Positions 48,665 through 62,622 of a stretch of 64,000 nucleotides of DNA are shown piece after piece. This DNA is from Kibdelosporangium aridum. GTDB lineage: Bacteria; Actinomycetota; Actinomycetes; Mycobacteriales; Pseudonocardiaceae. The notes under the pieces are model-generated. The model was not told where the DNA came from. It was given only the letters and a program-made list of their open reading frames with translations, and searched no databases. The position numbers were made by a program, and so were the translations under genes. The stretch covers positions 682,001 to 746,000 of the forward strand of contig NZ_FWXV01000003.1 of the NCBI RefSeq assembly GCF_900176515.1, written 5' to 3'. The first letter of the stretch is position 1. The number at the start of each line of letters is the position of its first letter.

Positions 48665-49373
48665 TGAGTTGACGGTCGTACCGTTTCACGAACGCCTGAG
48701 TCGGAACCTATGGCGCATCTTGCTGATCGCGGTGACCGTCGCGATGGCCGCTTTCGCTTGGCACGACCCGGTTGTCGCCGTGTTCGCCGCTGCTCCCGTG
48801 CTGATCTGGTGCCTTGGCATGGCGCGAACCGAGCAGACCGGGCTCGTGTGCGGCCTGATCCTGTTGGTGTTCGCGGCGTGGATCCTGTTGCCGCGCGACC
48901 TGGGCCTGTCCGGACGTTGGGTCCCTTCGGTCTACGAGGTGTGCGTGATCCTGCCGATCATCAGCGCACTGATCTGCGCGATGGGCCTGCGTGCACAACG
49001 GTCAGGCGGATGCGCCGGCGCCATCGGACTCTCCGCATTGGTCCTCGCCGGGTTTGTCACGGCCGGCTTGACCGTCCTCGACGACGCCGAGGGGTACACC
49101 GGCGCCGAAGGTGTGTGGCCGGGTCCTTCGGGTCTACAGGTTGTCGAACTCGACTCGAGCTGTGGCTCCGGCGGCTGTACACGATCAATGGAAGCCACCG
49201 GAGACCGCGCGGCGGAGCAGATGCGTGACTACCTGGACTCGCGCGGCTTCACCACTCCCGGGTACAGCAAGGAGTGGACATGCCGGATCGACGGGCTCCT
49301 GCTGACGTACAAGGTATGCGCGACAGTCAAGGAAGTCACGCCGACCGCAGTCCAGGTGTCCTGGTCGAACTAG
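48657..49373 (+). CDS. Membrane protein with exported C-terminal domain (full-length paralogue)
   Basis: 238 aa, unknown family. Four helices at about 19-36, 38-58, 64-80 and 95-140 region, then an extracytoplasmic domain with several Cys (SSCGSGGCTRS, EWTCRID, YKVCATV) that could form disulfides. GTG at 48657 corresponds to the start of the duplicated copy. The 3' end overlaps the convergent GNAT gene by 4 bp. Confidence 0.78.
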   Translation: MSDELTVVPFHERLSRNLWRILLIAVTVAMAAFAWHDPVVAVFAAAPVLIWCLGMARTEQTGLVCGLILLVFAAWILLPRDLGLSGRWVPSVYEVCVILPIISALICAMGLRAQRSGGCAGAIGLSALVLAGFVTAGLTVLDDAEGYTGAEGVWPGPSGLQVVELDSSCGSGGCTRSMEATGDRAAEQMRDYLDSRGFTTPGYSKEWTCRIDGLLLTYKVCATVKEVTPTAVQVSWSN

Positions 49374-49936
49374 CCCGCCCGCCACATCGGGTACATCCGT
49401 GCGTCCGGGTCCGGATCGAACGGTGTCCCGATGTGTTCGAAGCCATGTCGTTGGTACAGCGGGATGCTGAGCCGCGAACTGGCTTCCAGGTACGCGGGCA
49501 TGTCGCCGAGAGCCGACAAGTCGTGGGCGAGCAGATCACCGCCGATGCCGTGCCGTTGGTGATCTGGGTGCACCGCGATGAACTGCAGGTGCCGGTGTTC
49601 GCCGCGATCCGGGTGGTGCTCGGCCATCAGCTCGGACAAGTGCTCGAACTTCTTGGCTTCCTCATCGGTCAGCATGTCGAACAACGACATCACGTCTTCG
49701 TCGTCGTCACTGCTGGGAAACCAGACGGTGGCAGCGAGTCCGTCTTCCCGTAAGGAGATCGAACCGCCTGATTCGAGCGCGAGCAAGGCGAACGTCCGGA
49801 AGAACGGCGGTTGGACTGCCCTGCGGCGATCGTCGTCGGGAAACAGCCAGACGCTCACCGGATCGGTGTGGAACGCCGCAGCCAACAGCTCTCCGACATC
49901 CGGTAAGTCCTTGGTCGTGGCCGTACGAACGGTCAA
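49370..49936 (-). CDS. GNAT-family acetyltransferase
   Basis: 188 aa. Acetyl-CoA-binding loop FIAVHPDHQRHGIGGDLL (Q/R-x-x-G-x-G), then EASSRLSIPLYQRHGFEHIG. It resembles the large group of short GNAT enzymes of unknown substrate. It is translationally coupled to the upstream amino-acid/polyamine permease by a 4-bp overlap, so the substrate could be a compound imported by that permease. Confidence 0.9.
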   Translation of the reverse strand: MTVRTATTKDLPDVGELLAAAFHTDPVSVWLFPDDDRRRAVQPPFFRTFALLALESGGSISLREDGLAATVWFPSSDDDEDVMSLFDMLTDEEAKKFEHLSELMAEHHPDRGEHRHLQFIAVHPDHQRHGIGGDLLAHDLSALGDMPAYLEASSRLSIPLYQRHGFEHIGTPFDPDPDARMYPMWRAG

Positions 49937-51378
49937 TGGATGCCCCCAATACCCCCAACTTTGGCGTACACAGCTGGTTTGCTGCGGCGCAACACCACAC
50001 TACGCACAAAACCGGCAATCGCGGCGAGCAGCAGCAGACCCGGCAGGATCCAGCGCAACGGCGAGTCCTCCTCCGTGCCCACAAGGACATCGAAGTTCGC
50101 CAGGATCAACACGAAGATCGCGGTCAGCAGAACCGCGGCCAGCCCGGGCGCGATCACTCGCTGCCACACGGTTTCCGGGCCGCCTCGGCCGCGGAAGAAC
50201 ATGATCACCGAGATGGACACCATGATCATGATCAGCACGACACCGGTCGACGCGGTCACCCCGAGCCAGGTGAAGAGCTCGAAAATCGGTTCACGGCCTG
50301 CGATCGCGAACCCGCTCACCACGACGAGCGCGGTCACCGACTGGGTCAGCGATCCGACGATCGGGGAACCGTTGCGCCGGTTGGTCCGGCCGAGCGCGTC
50401 CGGCAGCACGCCTTCTCGGCCCAGCGCGAAGAAATACCGGGCGACCGCGTTGTGGAAGCTCAGCAGTGAGGCGAACTGGCTTGTCAGGAACAGGACGTAC
50501 GCGACGTCGGTGACCGTCGAGCCGAGATGTTGCCCGCTGATCCCGAAGAACACGCCTGGACCGTTCAGTGTCGCCTGCTCAACGATCTGCGACGGCCCGA
50601 CACCGACCGCCATGGCCAGCGAAGACACCGCGTACAGGCCCGCGGTCAGTCCAATTGCGACATACGTGGCCCGTGCCACGGTCCGTGCCGGATCGCGCGT
50701 TTCCTCGCCATAGGTTGCGGCTCCCTCGAAGCCGGTGAACACGGCGACGGAGAACGCGAACACCGCGCCGACTCCCGTGACGAACAGGTTGGCGGGATCC
50801 AGCGGCGCCAGCGAGTTGCCTTCCGCCGGGTTGAGCAGGCCGGCCAGGTCGATCACGACGATCGTCGCGCATTCCAGGACCAGCACGACGCCGAGCACCT
50901 TGGCGTTCAGGTCGACCCGCATGGCCCCGAGCACACCGACCACCAGGAGGATCGCCAGTCCCCACAGCCACCACGGGGTGTCGATACCGGCTTTCTGCTT
51001 CAGGAAGTCCGCGACCGACCAGCCGAACAGGCCGTACACACCGATCTGGATGCAGTTGTAGGCCACCACCGCCACGAACGAGACCGCGACACCTGCCGGT
51101 CTGCCGATGCCGTTCGCCACATACGGATAGAACGCGCCCGCGTTCGTGATGTGCTTGCTCATCACGCCGTAGCCGACAGCGAACAAGGCCAGAATCGGCG
51201 CGAGGATGATGAATGCGACCGGCACGCCGATGATTCCGGTGACCGCGTAGGTCGTCGAGATCCCGCCGGCGATCGCATACAACGGACCGGACGCGGCGAC
51301 CACGAAGAAGACGATCTGTACGACACCCAACCTGGGTTTGGCGAGACCACGCGTGAAGCTCGACGCCGAGGTCACCAT
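49933..51378 (-). CDS. APC-superfamily amino acid/polyamine permease
   Basis: 481 aa with about 12 membrane helices. Typical features: GVVQIVFFVVAASGPLYAIAGG in helix 1, and a GFEGAATYGEETRDPARTVARA motif after helix 6 (in part). Imports an amino acid or amine; the exact substrate is unknown. First gene of a two-gene operon with the GNAT gene; divergent from the GPP34 gene. Confidence 0.93.
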   Translation of the reverse strand: MVTSASSFTRGLAKPRLGVVQIVFFVVAASGPLYAIAGGISTTYAVTGIIGVPVAFIILAPILALFAVGYGVMSKHITNAGAFYPYVANGIGRPAGVAVSFVAVVAYNCIQIGVYGLFGWSVADFLKQKAGIDTPWWLWGLAILLVVGVLGAMRVDLNAKVLGVVLVLECATIVVIDLAGLLNPAEGNSLAPLDPANLFVTGVGAVFAFSVAVFTGFEGAATYGEETRDPARTVARATYVAIGLTAGLYAVSSLAMAVGVGPSQIVEQATLNGPGVFFGISGQHLGSTVTDVAYVLFLTSQFASLLSFHNAVARYFFALGREGVLPDALGRTNRRNGSPIVGSLTQSVTALVVVSGFAIAGREPIFELFTWLGVTASTGVVLIMIMVSISVIMFFRGRGGPETVWQRVIAPGLAAVLLTAIFVLILANFDVLVGTEEDSPLRWILPGLLLLAAIAGFVRSVVLRRSKPAVYAKVGGIGGIH

Positions 51379-51487
51379 GATTTGGTTGTCCTCCTGCAGG
51401 ATTGGACACGACGCCGCGGAAGTATAGGATCAAGTACTGCGGTTATCCATTGGTTCGGTGTTAATTCTTTCCATACCAGGAGTCCAG

Positions 51488-52135
51488 GTGCGCCTGAACG
51501 GCCTGTCGCTGTGCGAATCGTTGTTCTTCCTCGGCCACGACCCGTTCAGCGGGAAAGCCAGAATCCGGGGCGGCCTGCTCGACATCGGTCTGTCTGCGGC
51601 GATACTGGCGGATTTGTTGTTCGACGAAAGGATCACGCTCGACCACGGATCAGTGGTATTGATCAGCCGTTACGCCACCGGCGAGCCGATCGCCGACCGG
51701 ATGCTGGCGCGCATACTCGCCGAAACGGAGCAGCACGGTATCCGCGATTGGGTGGAACACCTCGCCGACGGGATCTTCGATATCGTGGTCGAGAATCTCA
51801 CAGTCCGGGAACTGGTTACTCCAGTAGAGAAACGTGGGATGTTCAAGCATTCCCTGCACTACCAGCCTGCCGATCTTCGTATCGCGTCGGGTCCGCGCGC
51901 GTCGATCAGATCGATCATGCTTGGTACATCACGGTATGACCTGCCGACGGCGACTCTCGCATTGATCGCGTGGACAGTAGGGCTCGACGATATCTGTGAG
52001 CCCGAATTGTCGCGAAAACAAATCATGGACTGGGTCGATCGGGTGAAAAGTGCGATCATTCAGCCGTTCCGAGGACTGATCTCCGGGACCGACGCGGCAG
52101 TCGCAGCGGCCGTCTACGGCGGCAACCGGAGTTAG
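51488..52135 (+). CDS. GPP34 (GOLPH3/Vps74-like) family protein
   Basis: 215 aa, cytoplasmic, with the bacterial GPP34 pattern LCESLFFLGHDPFSGKARIRGGLLDIGLSAAILADL (given in part) and helical bundle thereafter. Eukaryotic relatives bind phosphoinositides at the Golgi; the role in actinomycetes is unclear. GTG at 51488 is preceded by AGGAG with 5 bp spacing. Confidence 0.9.
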   Translation: MRLNGLSLCESLFFLGHDPFSGKARIRGGLLDIGLSAAILADLLFDERITLDHGSVVLISRYATGEPIADRMLARILAETEQHGIRDWVEHLADGIFDIVVENLTVRELVTPVEKRGMFKHSLHYQPADLRIASGPRASIRSIMLGTSRYDLPTATLALIAWTVGLDDICEPELSRKQIMDWVDRVKSAIIQPFRGLISGTDAAVAAAVYGGNRS

Positions 52136-52143
52136 GGCGGCGC

Positions 52144-53157
52144 TCAGGCCGTCATGATGCGTCGTGCTTCTGTTCGCAAGGCGATCAGCCGTTGACGGTC
52201 ACGGGACACGAACACCGCGTTGGACAGCACCACCATGAACCGGCCCGTACTGGGCGACAGATACAGGCTGGTCCCGGTGAAGCCATGGTGATACGCAACG
52301 TCCTTCTCCGGCACGAGAACCCACGCGAGTCCCCGGCGGATCGGCCCGTCGGTCGCGTGCACCTTGAAGCTCTCTTGCGCGTACGCGTCGGCTTTGGCCC
52401 ATTCGACCGTGGCGCGGGCGAATCGCGCAAGGTCGTCCACAGTGGAGAAAACACCGGCATGCCCGGCGACACCGCCCATCAACGCGGCGCTTTCGTCGTG
52501 CACCACGCCCCATGCCGGCCGGGTACCGACAAGCCTTTGTTCGGTCGGGGCGACGTCGTTGCCAGCGGGCAGTGGGCCGTATGTCGTGCTGTGCATTCCC
52601 CATGGCCGCCAGAACCGGTCCCGTGCGAGGGTGTCCAGTCCTTCGCCGTGAATTCGCTCAAGGACAAGGCCGAGCAGGATGAAGCCGCGGTTGATGTATT
52701 TGAGGCGTTCGCCCGGCTGGGCTTCCAGGTCTTCGCCGATGATGAGTTCGGCGAGGTCCGTGCCGGTGCCGAGGTACTCGTCGAAGCGGGTTGTCGACCG
52801 CAATCCAGTGGTGTGGCTGAGGATCTGCCTGATCGTGATGGCCGATCCCGGGCCGGTCAACGAGCCGAGGTAGCTGCTCACCGGTTTGTCGAGGTTCAGC
52901 TCACCGTCTCGCACCGCTCGCCCGGCGAGTGTCCAGGTGGTCACGATCTTGGTCAACGAAGCCACGTCGTAACGCGTTGCCGTGGTCGGCGGGACCTCGG
53001 CAAGGCCGGTTGCGACCACGCCCGCGGACACCACACGCGCGTCGTCCTGGGTTCCTACGATCGCGATGGCTCCGGGTGCGCCGCCGCTGGCGACGAACCT
53101 CGTTATGGTGTCGCTCAAGCGCTGAGCGCTTACGTCCAGCCAGTCCACTTCGGACAT
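52144..53157 (-). CDS. Serine hydrolase of the beta-lactamase/penicillin-binding family
   Basis: 337 aa, no signal peptide, hence probably cytoplasmic. Active-site motifs SLTK (S67, K70), YIN (154-156) and HHGFTGT in the KTG position. Family members are esterases, D-aminopeptidases or beta-lactamase-like proteins. Ends 8 bp from the convergent GPP34 gene. Confidence 0.93.
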   Translation of the reverse strand: MSEVDWLDVSAQRLSDTITRFVASGGAPGAIAIVGTQDDARVVSAGVVATGLAEVPPTTATRYDVASLTKIVTTWTLAGRAVRDGELNLDKPVSSYLGSLTGPGSAITIRQILSHTTGLRSTTRFDEYLGTGTDLAELIIGEDLEAQPGERLKYINRGFILLGLVLERIHGEGLDTLARDRFWRPWGMHSTTYGPLPAGNDVAPTEQRLVGTRPAWGVVHDESAALMGGVAGHAGVFSTVDDLARFARATVEWAKADAYAQESFKVHATDGPIRRGLAWVLVPEKDVAYHHGFTGTSLYLSPSTGRFMVVLSNAVFVSRDRQRLIALRTEARRIMTA

Positions 53158-53219
53158 AGGATCGTCACCCCTGGTCGACTTTAGCGACGACCACCTGGCA
53201 TGTCCATCCGGTAGGTTCG

Positions 53220-53927
53220 GTGGACATGCGACGGATTACCACAGTTCTGCTGGATGTCGGCGGCGTGTTGTTGCTTCCGTCCTCCGAGGTCATGCGGGCC
53301 GCGATCGGCCATTCGGGCATTGACACCACTGATGAGCAGCTACGCCGCGCGCACTATGCGGCGACCGCCGCGACAGACGCCAACGGCGGCCCGGACCGGG
53401 TTGAGGTTTACCGACGGACATTCGCCAAGACGTGCGGAGTACCCGCCGAATTCGAAGACGCCGTCCACGACCTGCTCACGGATCAATTCACCGGCTACAC
53501 CTGGCAACGCGTCGCGCCCTGTGCGAAGGAAGGGCTCGAACTTCTGCTCGCGAAAGGGTTCCGGGTGGGCGTCGTGTCGAATTCGGTGGGGACGATCGAG
53601 GAAATGCTCGCCACCGCCGAAGTCTGCCAGGTCGGCGGCGGGCCGTGCGCGGCCGTCGAGGTGATCATCGATTCCGCTGTCGTCGGAGTCAGGAAGCCCG
53701 ATCCGCGGATCTTCCACATCGCACTCGCCGAGATGGGCGCCGACGCCGCGGAAACCGCCTACGTCGGCGACACCGCACGGGCCGATGTCGACGGTGCCCG
53801 TTCTGCCGGATTGTGGCCGATTCACCTCGACCCGTACGGCGATTGCCCCGATCCGGCCGGGGATCACGACCACCTCGACCGGTTCGACCGGCTGTGCGAT
53901 CTGCTCACGTCCCGGTCAGGTGAGTGA
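53220..53927 (+). CDS. HAD-superfamily hydrolase
   Basis: About 235 aa. Motif I LLDVGGVL has the nucleophile Asp; the second Asp of DxD is Gly, as in several HAD phosphatase-like proteins. Motif II VVSNS, motif III Lys in GVRKPDPRIF, motif IV VGDTARADVDGA. Likely a small-molecule phosphatase or dehalogenase. Start is GTG 53220 or ATG 53226; neither has a decisive ribosome-binding site. Overlaps the convergent lyase gene by 23 bp. Confidence 0.9.
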   Translation: MDMRRITTVLLDVGGVLLLPSSEVMRAAIGHSGIDTTDEQLRRAHYAATAATDANGGPDRVEVYRRTFAKTCGVPAEFEDAVHDLLTDQFTGYTWQRVAPCAKEGLELLLAKGFRVGVVSNSVGTIEEMLATAEVCQVGGGPCAAVEVIIDSAVVGVRKPDPRIFHIALAEMGADAAETAYVGDTARADVDGARSAGLWPIHLDPYGDCPDPAGDHDHLDRFDRLCDLLTSRSGE

Positions 53928-55341
53928 GGGCGGCCGCGGCCCGTTCCACGTCCGCGGTCAATGACCGGTCTTCCAACCGTGGATCGAGAATCGCAGCCAT
54001 GTGCTCGTATGCCTCGCGGATCGGTAGATCGACCAGGTCGGCCATACGCATTCGCAATGCCCGCACAGCCGCCACAAGTTCGCAGCCAAGGACAATCCGG
54101 TAAGCGGCGGCGACTTGTGCGGCTTGACGCGCGGCTTGCGTGGAGAACGAAGCGTGGTCCTCCAACCCACGGGAAACAATCGCACTCCCCAACGTGACGG
54201 GCAAAGCGGCCTGCCTCAATTGAGCAAGTGCGTCATGCGCAACGTATTCCAGGATCATCACGCCGGAACTGCCCGGCGGACCGGACACCAGGAAAGCGGG
54301 GAGATCGGTCAGGTCAGGCTCGACCAAATCGCCCAGCCGTGCCGCGGAAAGCTCGGCGACGTGATGCACCGTCGCTCGTGCGGTGTCGAGCGCTGTCGCC
54401 ACGTACGCGGTATGGAAATGCGCGTTGTGGTAGACGTCGTTGTCCTGCACCGACATCATCGGGTTCTCCGTCGATGCGTTGATCTCGGTCGTCAACACCT
54501 GTTCCAGATATGCCACCGCATCCAAGGCGGGGCCTTGCACTTGCGGGAACGCCCGCAGCCCATACGGGTCCTGCAGACGACGGCCCGGCATTGGCACCTC
54601 TGCCATTCCCAGCAGCCGCCGCATTTCCGCAGCGACTTCCACCTGACCGGGATGCGGCTTGGCTTCGTGCACAGTGGACGCGTATGGCTCAGGCGAACCA
54701 CCCAAAGCGATGTAGGACAGCGCAGCAACGGTATGGCTGGCACGCAACAGTTGCCGTAGCTCGACCGTGACCAGAACAGCTTCCGCGAGTGTGGCCGCGT
54801 TGCTGCTGAGGAAACCGAGCGCCTCACCGACACCGAACTGGATGGGTGCCATTCCCCCAGCGGCCCAAGCCTTTTCTCCGGCAAGCGTCAGCGCCGTCTC
54901 CGCCAACGCGGTCAAATCACCCGTACCGATCGCGCCGATCCGGTGAATTCCCGGCAAGCTGTTGGAGTTCAGCGCGTCGGCCACCGCGAGCAGGAGCCTG
55001 GGATGCACACCCGATCGTCCGGCGGCGAGCTGGTTGAGCCGGATCAACAGCATCGCCCGGACCAGGCCCGGCGGCATCAGCTCACCGACACCACCGGCGT
55101 GGCTGCGGATCAACCGGAGACTGTCGTCCGACGTGCCCTCGGTGACGACAGATTTGTTGGCTCCCACACCCGTGGTCCGGCCGTACACGGCGCGACGTGA
55201 GATCGCTTCGCGTTGCAGCTTCCATGCCGCCTCGGCATCGTCCAGCGACGCCGGGTCCACGCTGACCCGCACGTCACCGGACGTGAATCGGACGACATCG
55301 TCCAACGACAACGACGCACCAGTGAGGACAATCTGAGCCAT
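53905..55341 (-). CDS. Aromatic amino acid ammonia-lyase/HutH-fold protein lacking the MIO triad
   Basis: 478 aa, all-helical HAL/PAL fold. Conserved: YGRTTGVGANK (Y53 region), SxxENPMM, LEDHASFS (the QEDH-type segment). The segment that normally reads GASGDL, where Ala-Ser-Gly forms the MIO electrophile, reads IGTGDL here (138-143): one residue is missing and Ser is absent, so the cofactor cannot form as known. The usual NGT segment is SSNA. The gene starts 22 bp after gltD, in the same direction, and is probably part of the gltBD transcript. Activity is unknown. Confidence 0.85.
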   Translation of the reverse strand: MAQIVLTGASLSLDDVVRFTSGDVRVSVDPASLDDAEAAWKLQREAISRRAVYGRTTGVGANKSVVTEGTSDDSLRLIRSHAGGVGELMPPGLVRAMLLIRLNQLAAGRSGVHPRLLLAVADALNSNSLPGIHRIGAIGTGDLTALAETALTLAGEKAWAAGGMAPIQFGVGEALGFLSSNAATLAEAVLVTVELRQLLRASHTVAALSYIALGGSPEPYASTVHEAKPHPGQVEVAAEMRRLLGMAEVPMPGRRLQDPYGLRAFPQVQGPALDAVAYLEQVLTTEINASTENPMMSVQDNDVYHNAHFHTAYVATALDTARATVHHVAELSAARLGDLVEPDLTDLPAFLVSGPPGSSGVMILEYVAHDALAQLRQAALPVTLGSAIVSRGLEDHASFSTQAARQAAQVAAAYRIVLGCELVAAVRALRMRMADLVDLPIREAYEHMAAILDPRLEDRSLTADVERAAAALTHLTGT

Positions 55342-55363
55342 GCCTCAGATTGTGCGCCTCGCG

Positions 55364-56867
55364 TCAAACAACGGCCAGAGGCAGCGCGGTCGGGTGCACC
55401 GGAGCTGGCAGGTCCGAGGCGCCCGTGAGGTACGCGTCAACGGCGTTGGCCACCGAGCGGCCCTCCGCGATCGCCCAGACCACAAGGGACGCACCGCGAT
55501 GCGCGTCACCACAGACGAACACACCCGGCGCGCTGGTCTGCCAGTCCGACCCGCACGACAACGTGCCGCGCTTGGTCAGCTGCAGGCCCAAGCCGTCCAG
55601 CAGCGGCATGTGCTCGACGCCCTCGAACCCGATCGCCAGCAGGACCATGTCCGCCGGGATGGTCTCCACCTCGTCGGACACCGGTGTCACCGCGCGCAGG
55701 CCGGTCTCCGGGTCCTTCTCGACCCGGACAGTCTGCAGCTCCACCAGACGGACGTTGCCGTTGTCGTCACCGACAAAGCGCTTGACGGCAACGGCGAACC
55801 GGCGCTCGCCCGCTTCCTCGTGCGCCGGATATGTCCGGAGCACGACCGGCCACACCGGCCAAGGCGAACGCGTGTCGTCGCGGACGTCCGGCGGCTTCGG
55901 GTACTGGTCGAGCTGCGTCACGCTCAGCGCGCCCTGACGGGTCGCTGTGCCGTAGCAGTCCGCACCGGTGTCACCGCCGCCGATCACCAGAACGTGCTTG
56001 CCTGCGGCGCTGATCGACGACGGGCCGTCGCCTTCGCACTCGCGGTTGGCCGGGACCAGGTGTTCCATGGCCAGGTGCACGCCCTTGAGGTCGCGTCCGG
56101 GGATGTCCGGCGCATCCCGGCCACGCAGGGCACCGACAGCCAGCACGACAGCGTCGAACGAGGCGCGAAGCTCCTCAACGGACAGTCCGCTGCCACCGAC
56201 CTCACAGCCGGTCACGAACTTCGTGCCCTCGGCGCGCAGCTGAGCGAGCCGCCGGTCGAGAACCTTCTTCTCCATCTTGAACTCGGGAATGCCGTACCGC
56301 AGCAGACCACCGAGCCGGTCGTCCCGCTCGAACACGGTCACCTCGTGTCCAGCACGGGTCAACTGCTGTGCGGCGGCGAGACCGGCCGGACCGGAGCCGA
56401 CCACCGCGACCTTCTTGCCCGAGGACACAGTGGACACACGAGCGGCCACGGTGTTGCTGTCCCACGCGACTTCGGCGATCGTCTCTTCGACACGCTTGAT
56501 GGTGACCGCGCCGCCGGAGTCCGGCGAGATGGCCAGCACACAAGCCGTTTCGCACGGCGCCGGGCACAGCTTCCCGGTGAACTCTGGGAAGTTGTTGGTC
56601 GCGTGCAGCCGCTCACTGGCCAGTTCCCAGTCACCACGGCGAACCAGGTCGTTCCACTCCGGAATCAGGTTGCCCAGCGGGCAGCCCGCCGAGCCGGAGT
56701 GGCAGAACGGGATGCCGCAGTCCATGCAGCGGGTCGCCTGCTTGCGGACCTGAGTGTCGCGTTCGGCCGGTGAGAGGGCCTCGTAGACCTCACGCCAGTC
56801 GCCAAGCCGGTCGTCGATCGGCCGCTTCGGGGCGTTGCGGCGGGGAATGGAAAGGAAACCGTTCGGG

Positions 56868-56875
<8 letters not shown>
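55364..56875 (-). CDS. gltD: Glutamate synthase small subunit
   Basis: 503 aa. N-terminal Cys-rich iron-sulfur region (CMDCGIPFCHSG, CPLGNLIPEW, CPAPCETACV), then FAD motif VVGSGPAGLAAAQQL and NADPH motif VIGGGDTGADCYG. It passes electrons from NADPH to the large subunit. GTG start overlapping the gltB end by 8 bp. Followed 22 bp downstream by the HAL-fold gene. Confidence 0.97.
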
Positions 56876-61421
<4,546 letters not shown>

Positions 61422-61531
61422 GAGCAGACCTCCCTCGTCGTCCTCGCGCTCAGGTATTTCCTTCTTCTGGGCGCGGGACGCCGATGGCCCGCTTAGTTGA
61501 CGTGACCTTAACAGCCGCGAAACGCAAAAAA

Positions 61532-61546
61532 CACTCTTGCAGAGTG
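61532..61546. promoter_or_regulatory. 15-bp inverted repeat in the gltB/ABC-importer divergent promoter region
   Basis: CACTCTTGCAGAGTG is an inverted repeat with 6-bp perfect arms and a TGC centre, 111 bp upstream of gltB's start and 141 bp upstream of the importer's start. The surrounding region is AT-rich (AAACGCAAAAAACA). Candidate binding site for a regulator of gltB; identity unknown. Confidence 0.5.
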
Positions 61547-61686
61547 AAATCCGTCGGCCTAGGTAACGATTCGATTGATCGGAACGATACTGCGCCGGTC
61601 AGGCTGGACTTCGTTCGTCACGCTAAGCATAACCGACGTACGGGTTACCCGCGAAATACGACAAACCACCTGGTAGCGTGCCTGCA

Positions 61687-62622
61687 ATGAGCTTCGCACG
61701 CCGTGTGTCGGCGCTGGGGTTGTCGCTACTGAGCGTGTTTGCGCTGGTCTCCTGCGCTACCAGAGAGCAACCGTCGACTTCGCCCGCGCCGACTCAGCCG
61801 GCCTTCCCGGCGACGCTGACCGCACCCGACGGTAAGCAAGTTGTAATCGAACGCCAACCGAGCCGGATCGTGTCGCTAAGCCCTACGGCCACCGAAGTGT
61901 TGTTCGCCATCGGCGCGGGCAAGCAGGTGGTCGCTGTGGACGACCAGTCGACCTACCCGGCCGAGGCGCCGCGTACCCAACTGTCCGGGTTCAAGCCCAA
62001 TGTGGAGGCGATCACCCAGCAGAACCCCGACCTGGTCGTGGTCGCGGCCGACCTCAACGACGTGGTCGGCGGGCTGACCGCGGTGAAGATCCCGGTGTTG
62101 CTGCTGCCGACGGCCAAGGCGCTCGACGACGCGTATGCACAGTGGACACTGCTGGGCAAGGCGACCGGGCAGGTCGCACAGGCCGACAACCTCGTGGTCA
62201 GGACACGTGACGCCATCAAGAAAGTAGTGGACACCACACCGGCGAAACCGTTGAAGTACTACCACGAGCTGGGGCCGGACCTGTTCACCGCGACGTCCGG
62301 CACGTTCGTCGGCCGGGTGTACGCGTTGTTCGGCCTGCAGAACGTGGCCGACCCGGCGAACACCCCGGCCGCCGACGGCTTCCCGCAACTCGGGCAACAG
62401 GCCCTGTTCCAGGCCAATCCCGACCTGATCTTCCTCGCGGACACCAAATGCTGCGCCCAGACCGTCGAGACCGTTCGCGCCAGGCCACAGTGGTCGACCC
62501 TGACAGCCGTGCAGCGCAACAACATCGTGGCACTGGACGACGACATCGCCTCCCGCTGGGGACCACGGATCGTCGACCTGGTCAACCAGGTGTCCGCCGC
62601 GGTGAAGCGAGCAGCAGGCTGA
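61687..62622 (+). CDS. Iron-siderophore/B12-type substrate-binding lipoprotein
   Basis: 311 aa lipoprotein. Signal with lipobox ALVSCA (Cys about 23), then the helical-backbone-type periplasmic-binding fold: RIVSLSPTATEVLFAIGAG, VVAVDDQSTYP, and PDLVVVA, typical of BtuF/FecB-like proteins. It delivers vitamin B12, heme or an iron-siderophore to the permease encoded next. ATG at 61687; a GTG at 61678 is in frame. Divergent from gltB. Confidence 0.9.
   Translation: MSFARRVSALGLSLLSVFALVSCATREQPSTSPAPTQPAFPATLTAPDGKQVVIERQPSRIVSLSPTATEVLFAIGAGKQVVAVDDQSTYPAEAPRTQLSGFKPNVEAITQQNPDLVVVAADLNDVVGGLTAVKIPVLLLPTAKALDDAYAQWTLLGKATGQVAQADNLVVRTRDAIKKVVDTTPAKPLKYYHELGPDLFTATSGTFVGRVYALFGLQNVADPANTPAADGFPQLGQQALFQANPDLIFLADTKCCAQTVETVRARPQWSTLTAVQRNNIVALDDDIASRWGPRIVDLVNQVSAAVKRAAG

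Noticed and set aside
61560..61640. Possible GlnR boxes (GTAAC / GTCAC) upstream of gltB
   Set aside because: The half-sites are not spaced as gTnAC-n6-GaAAC; matches are too weak to report.
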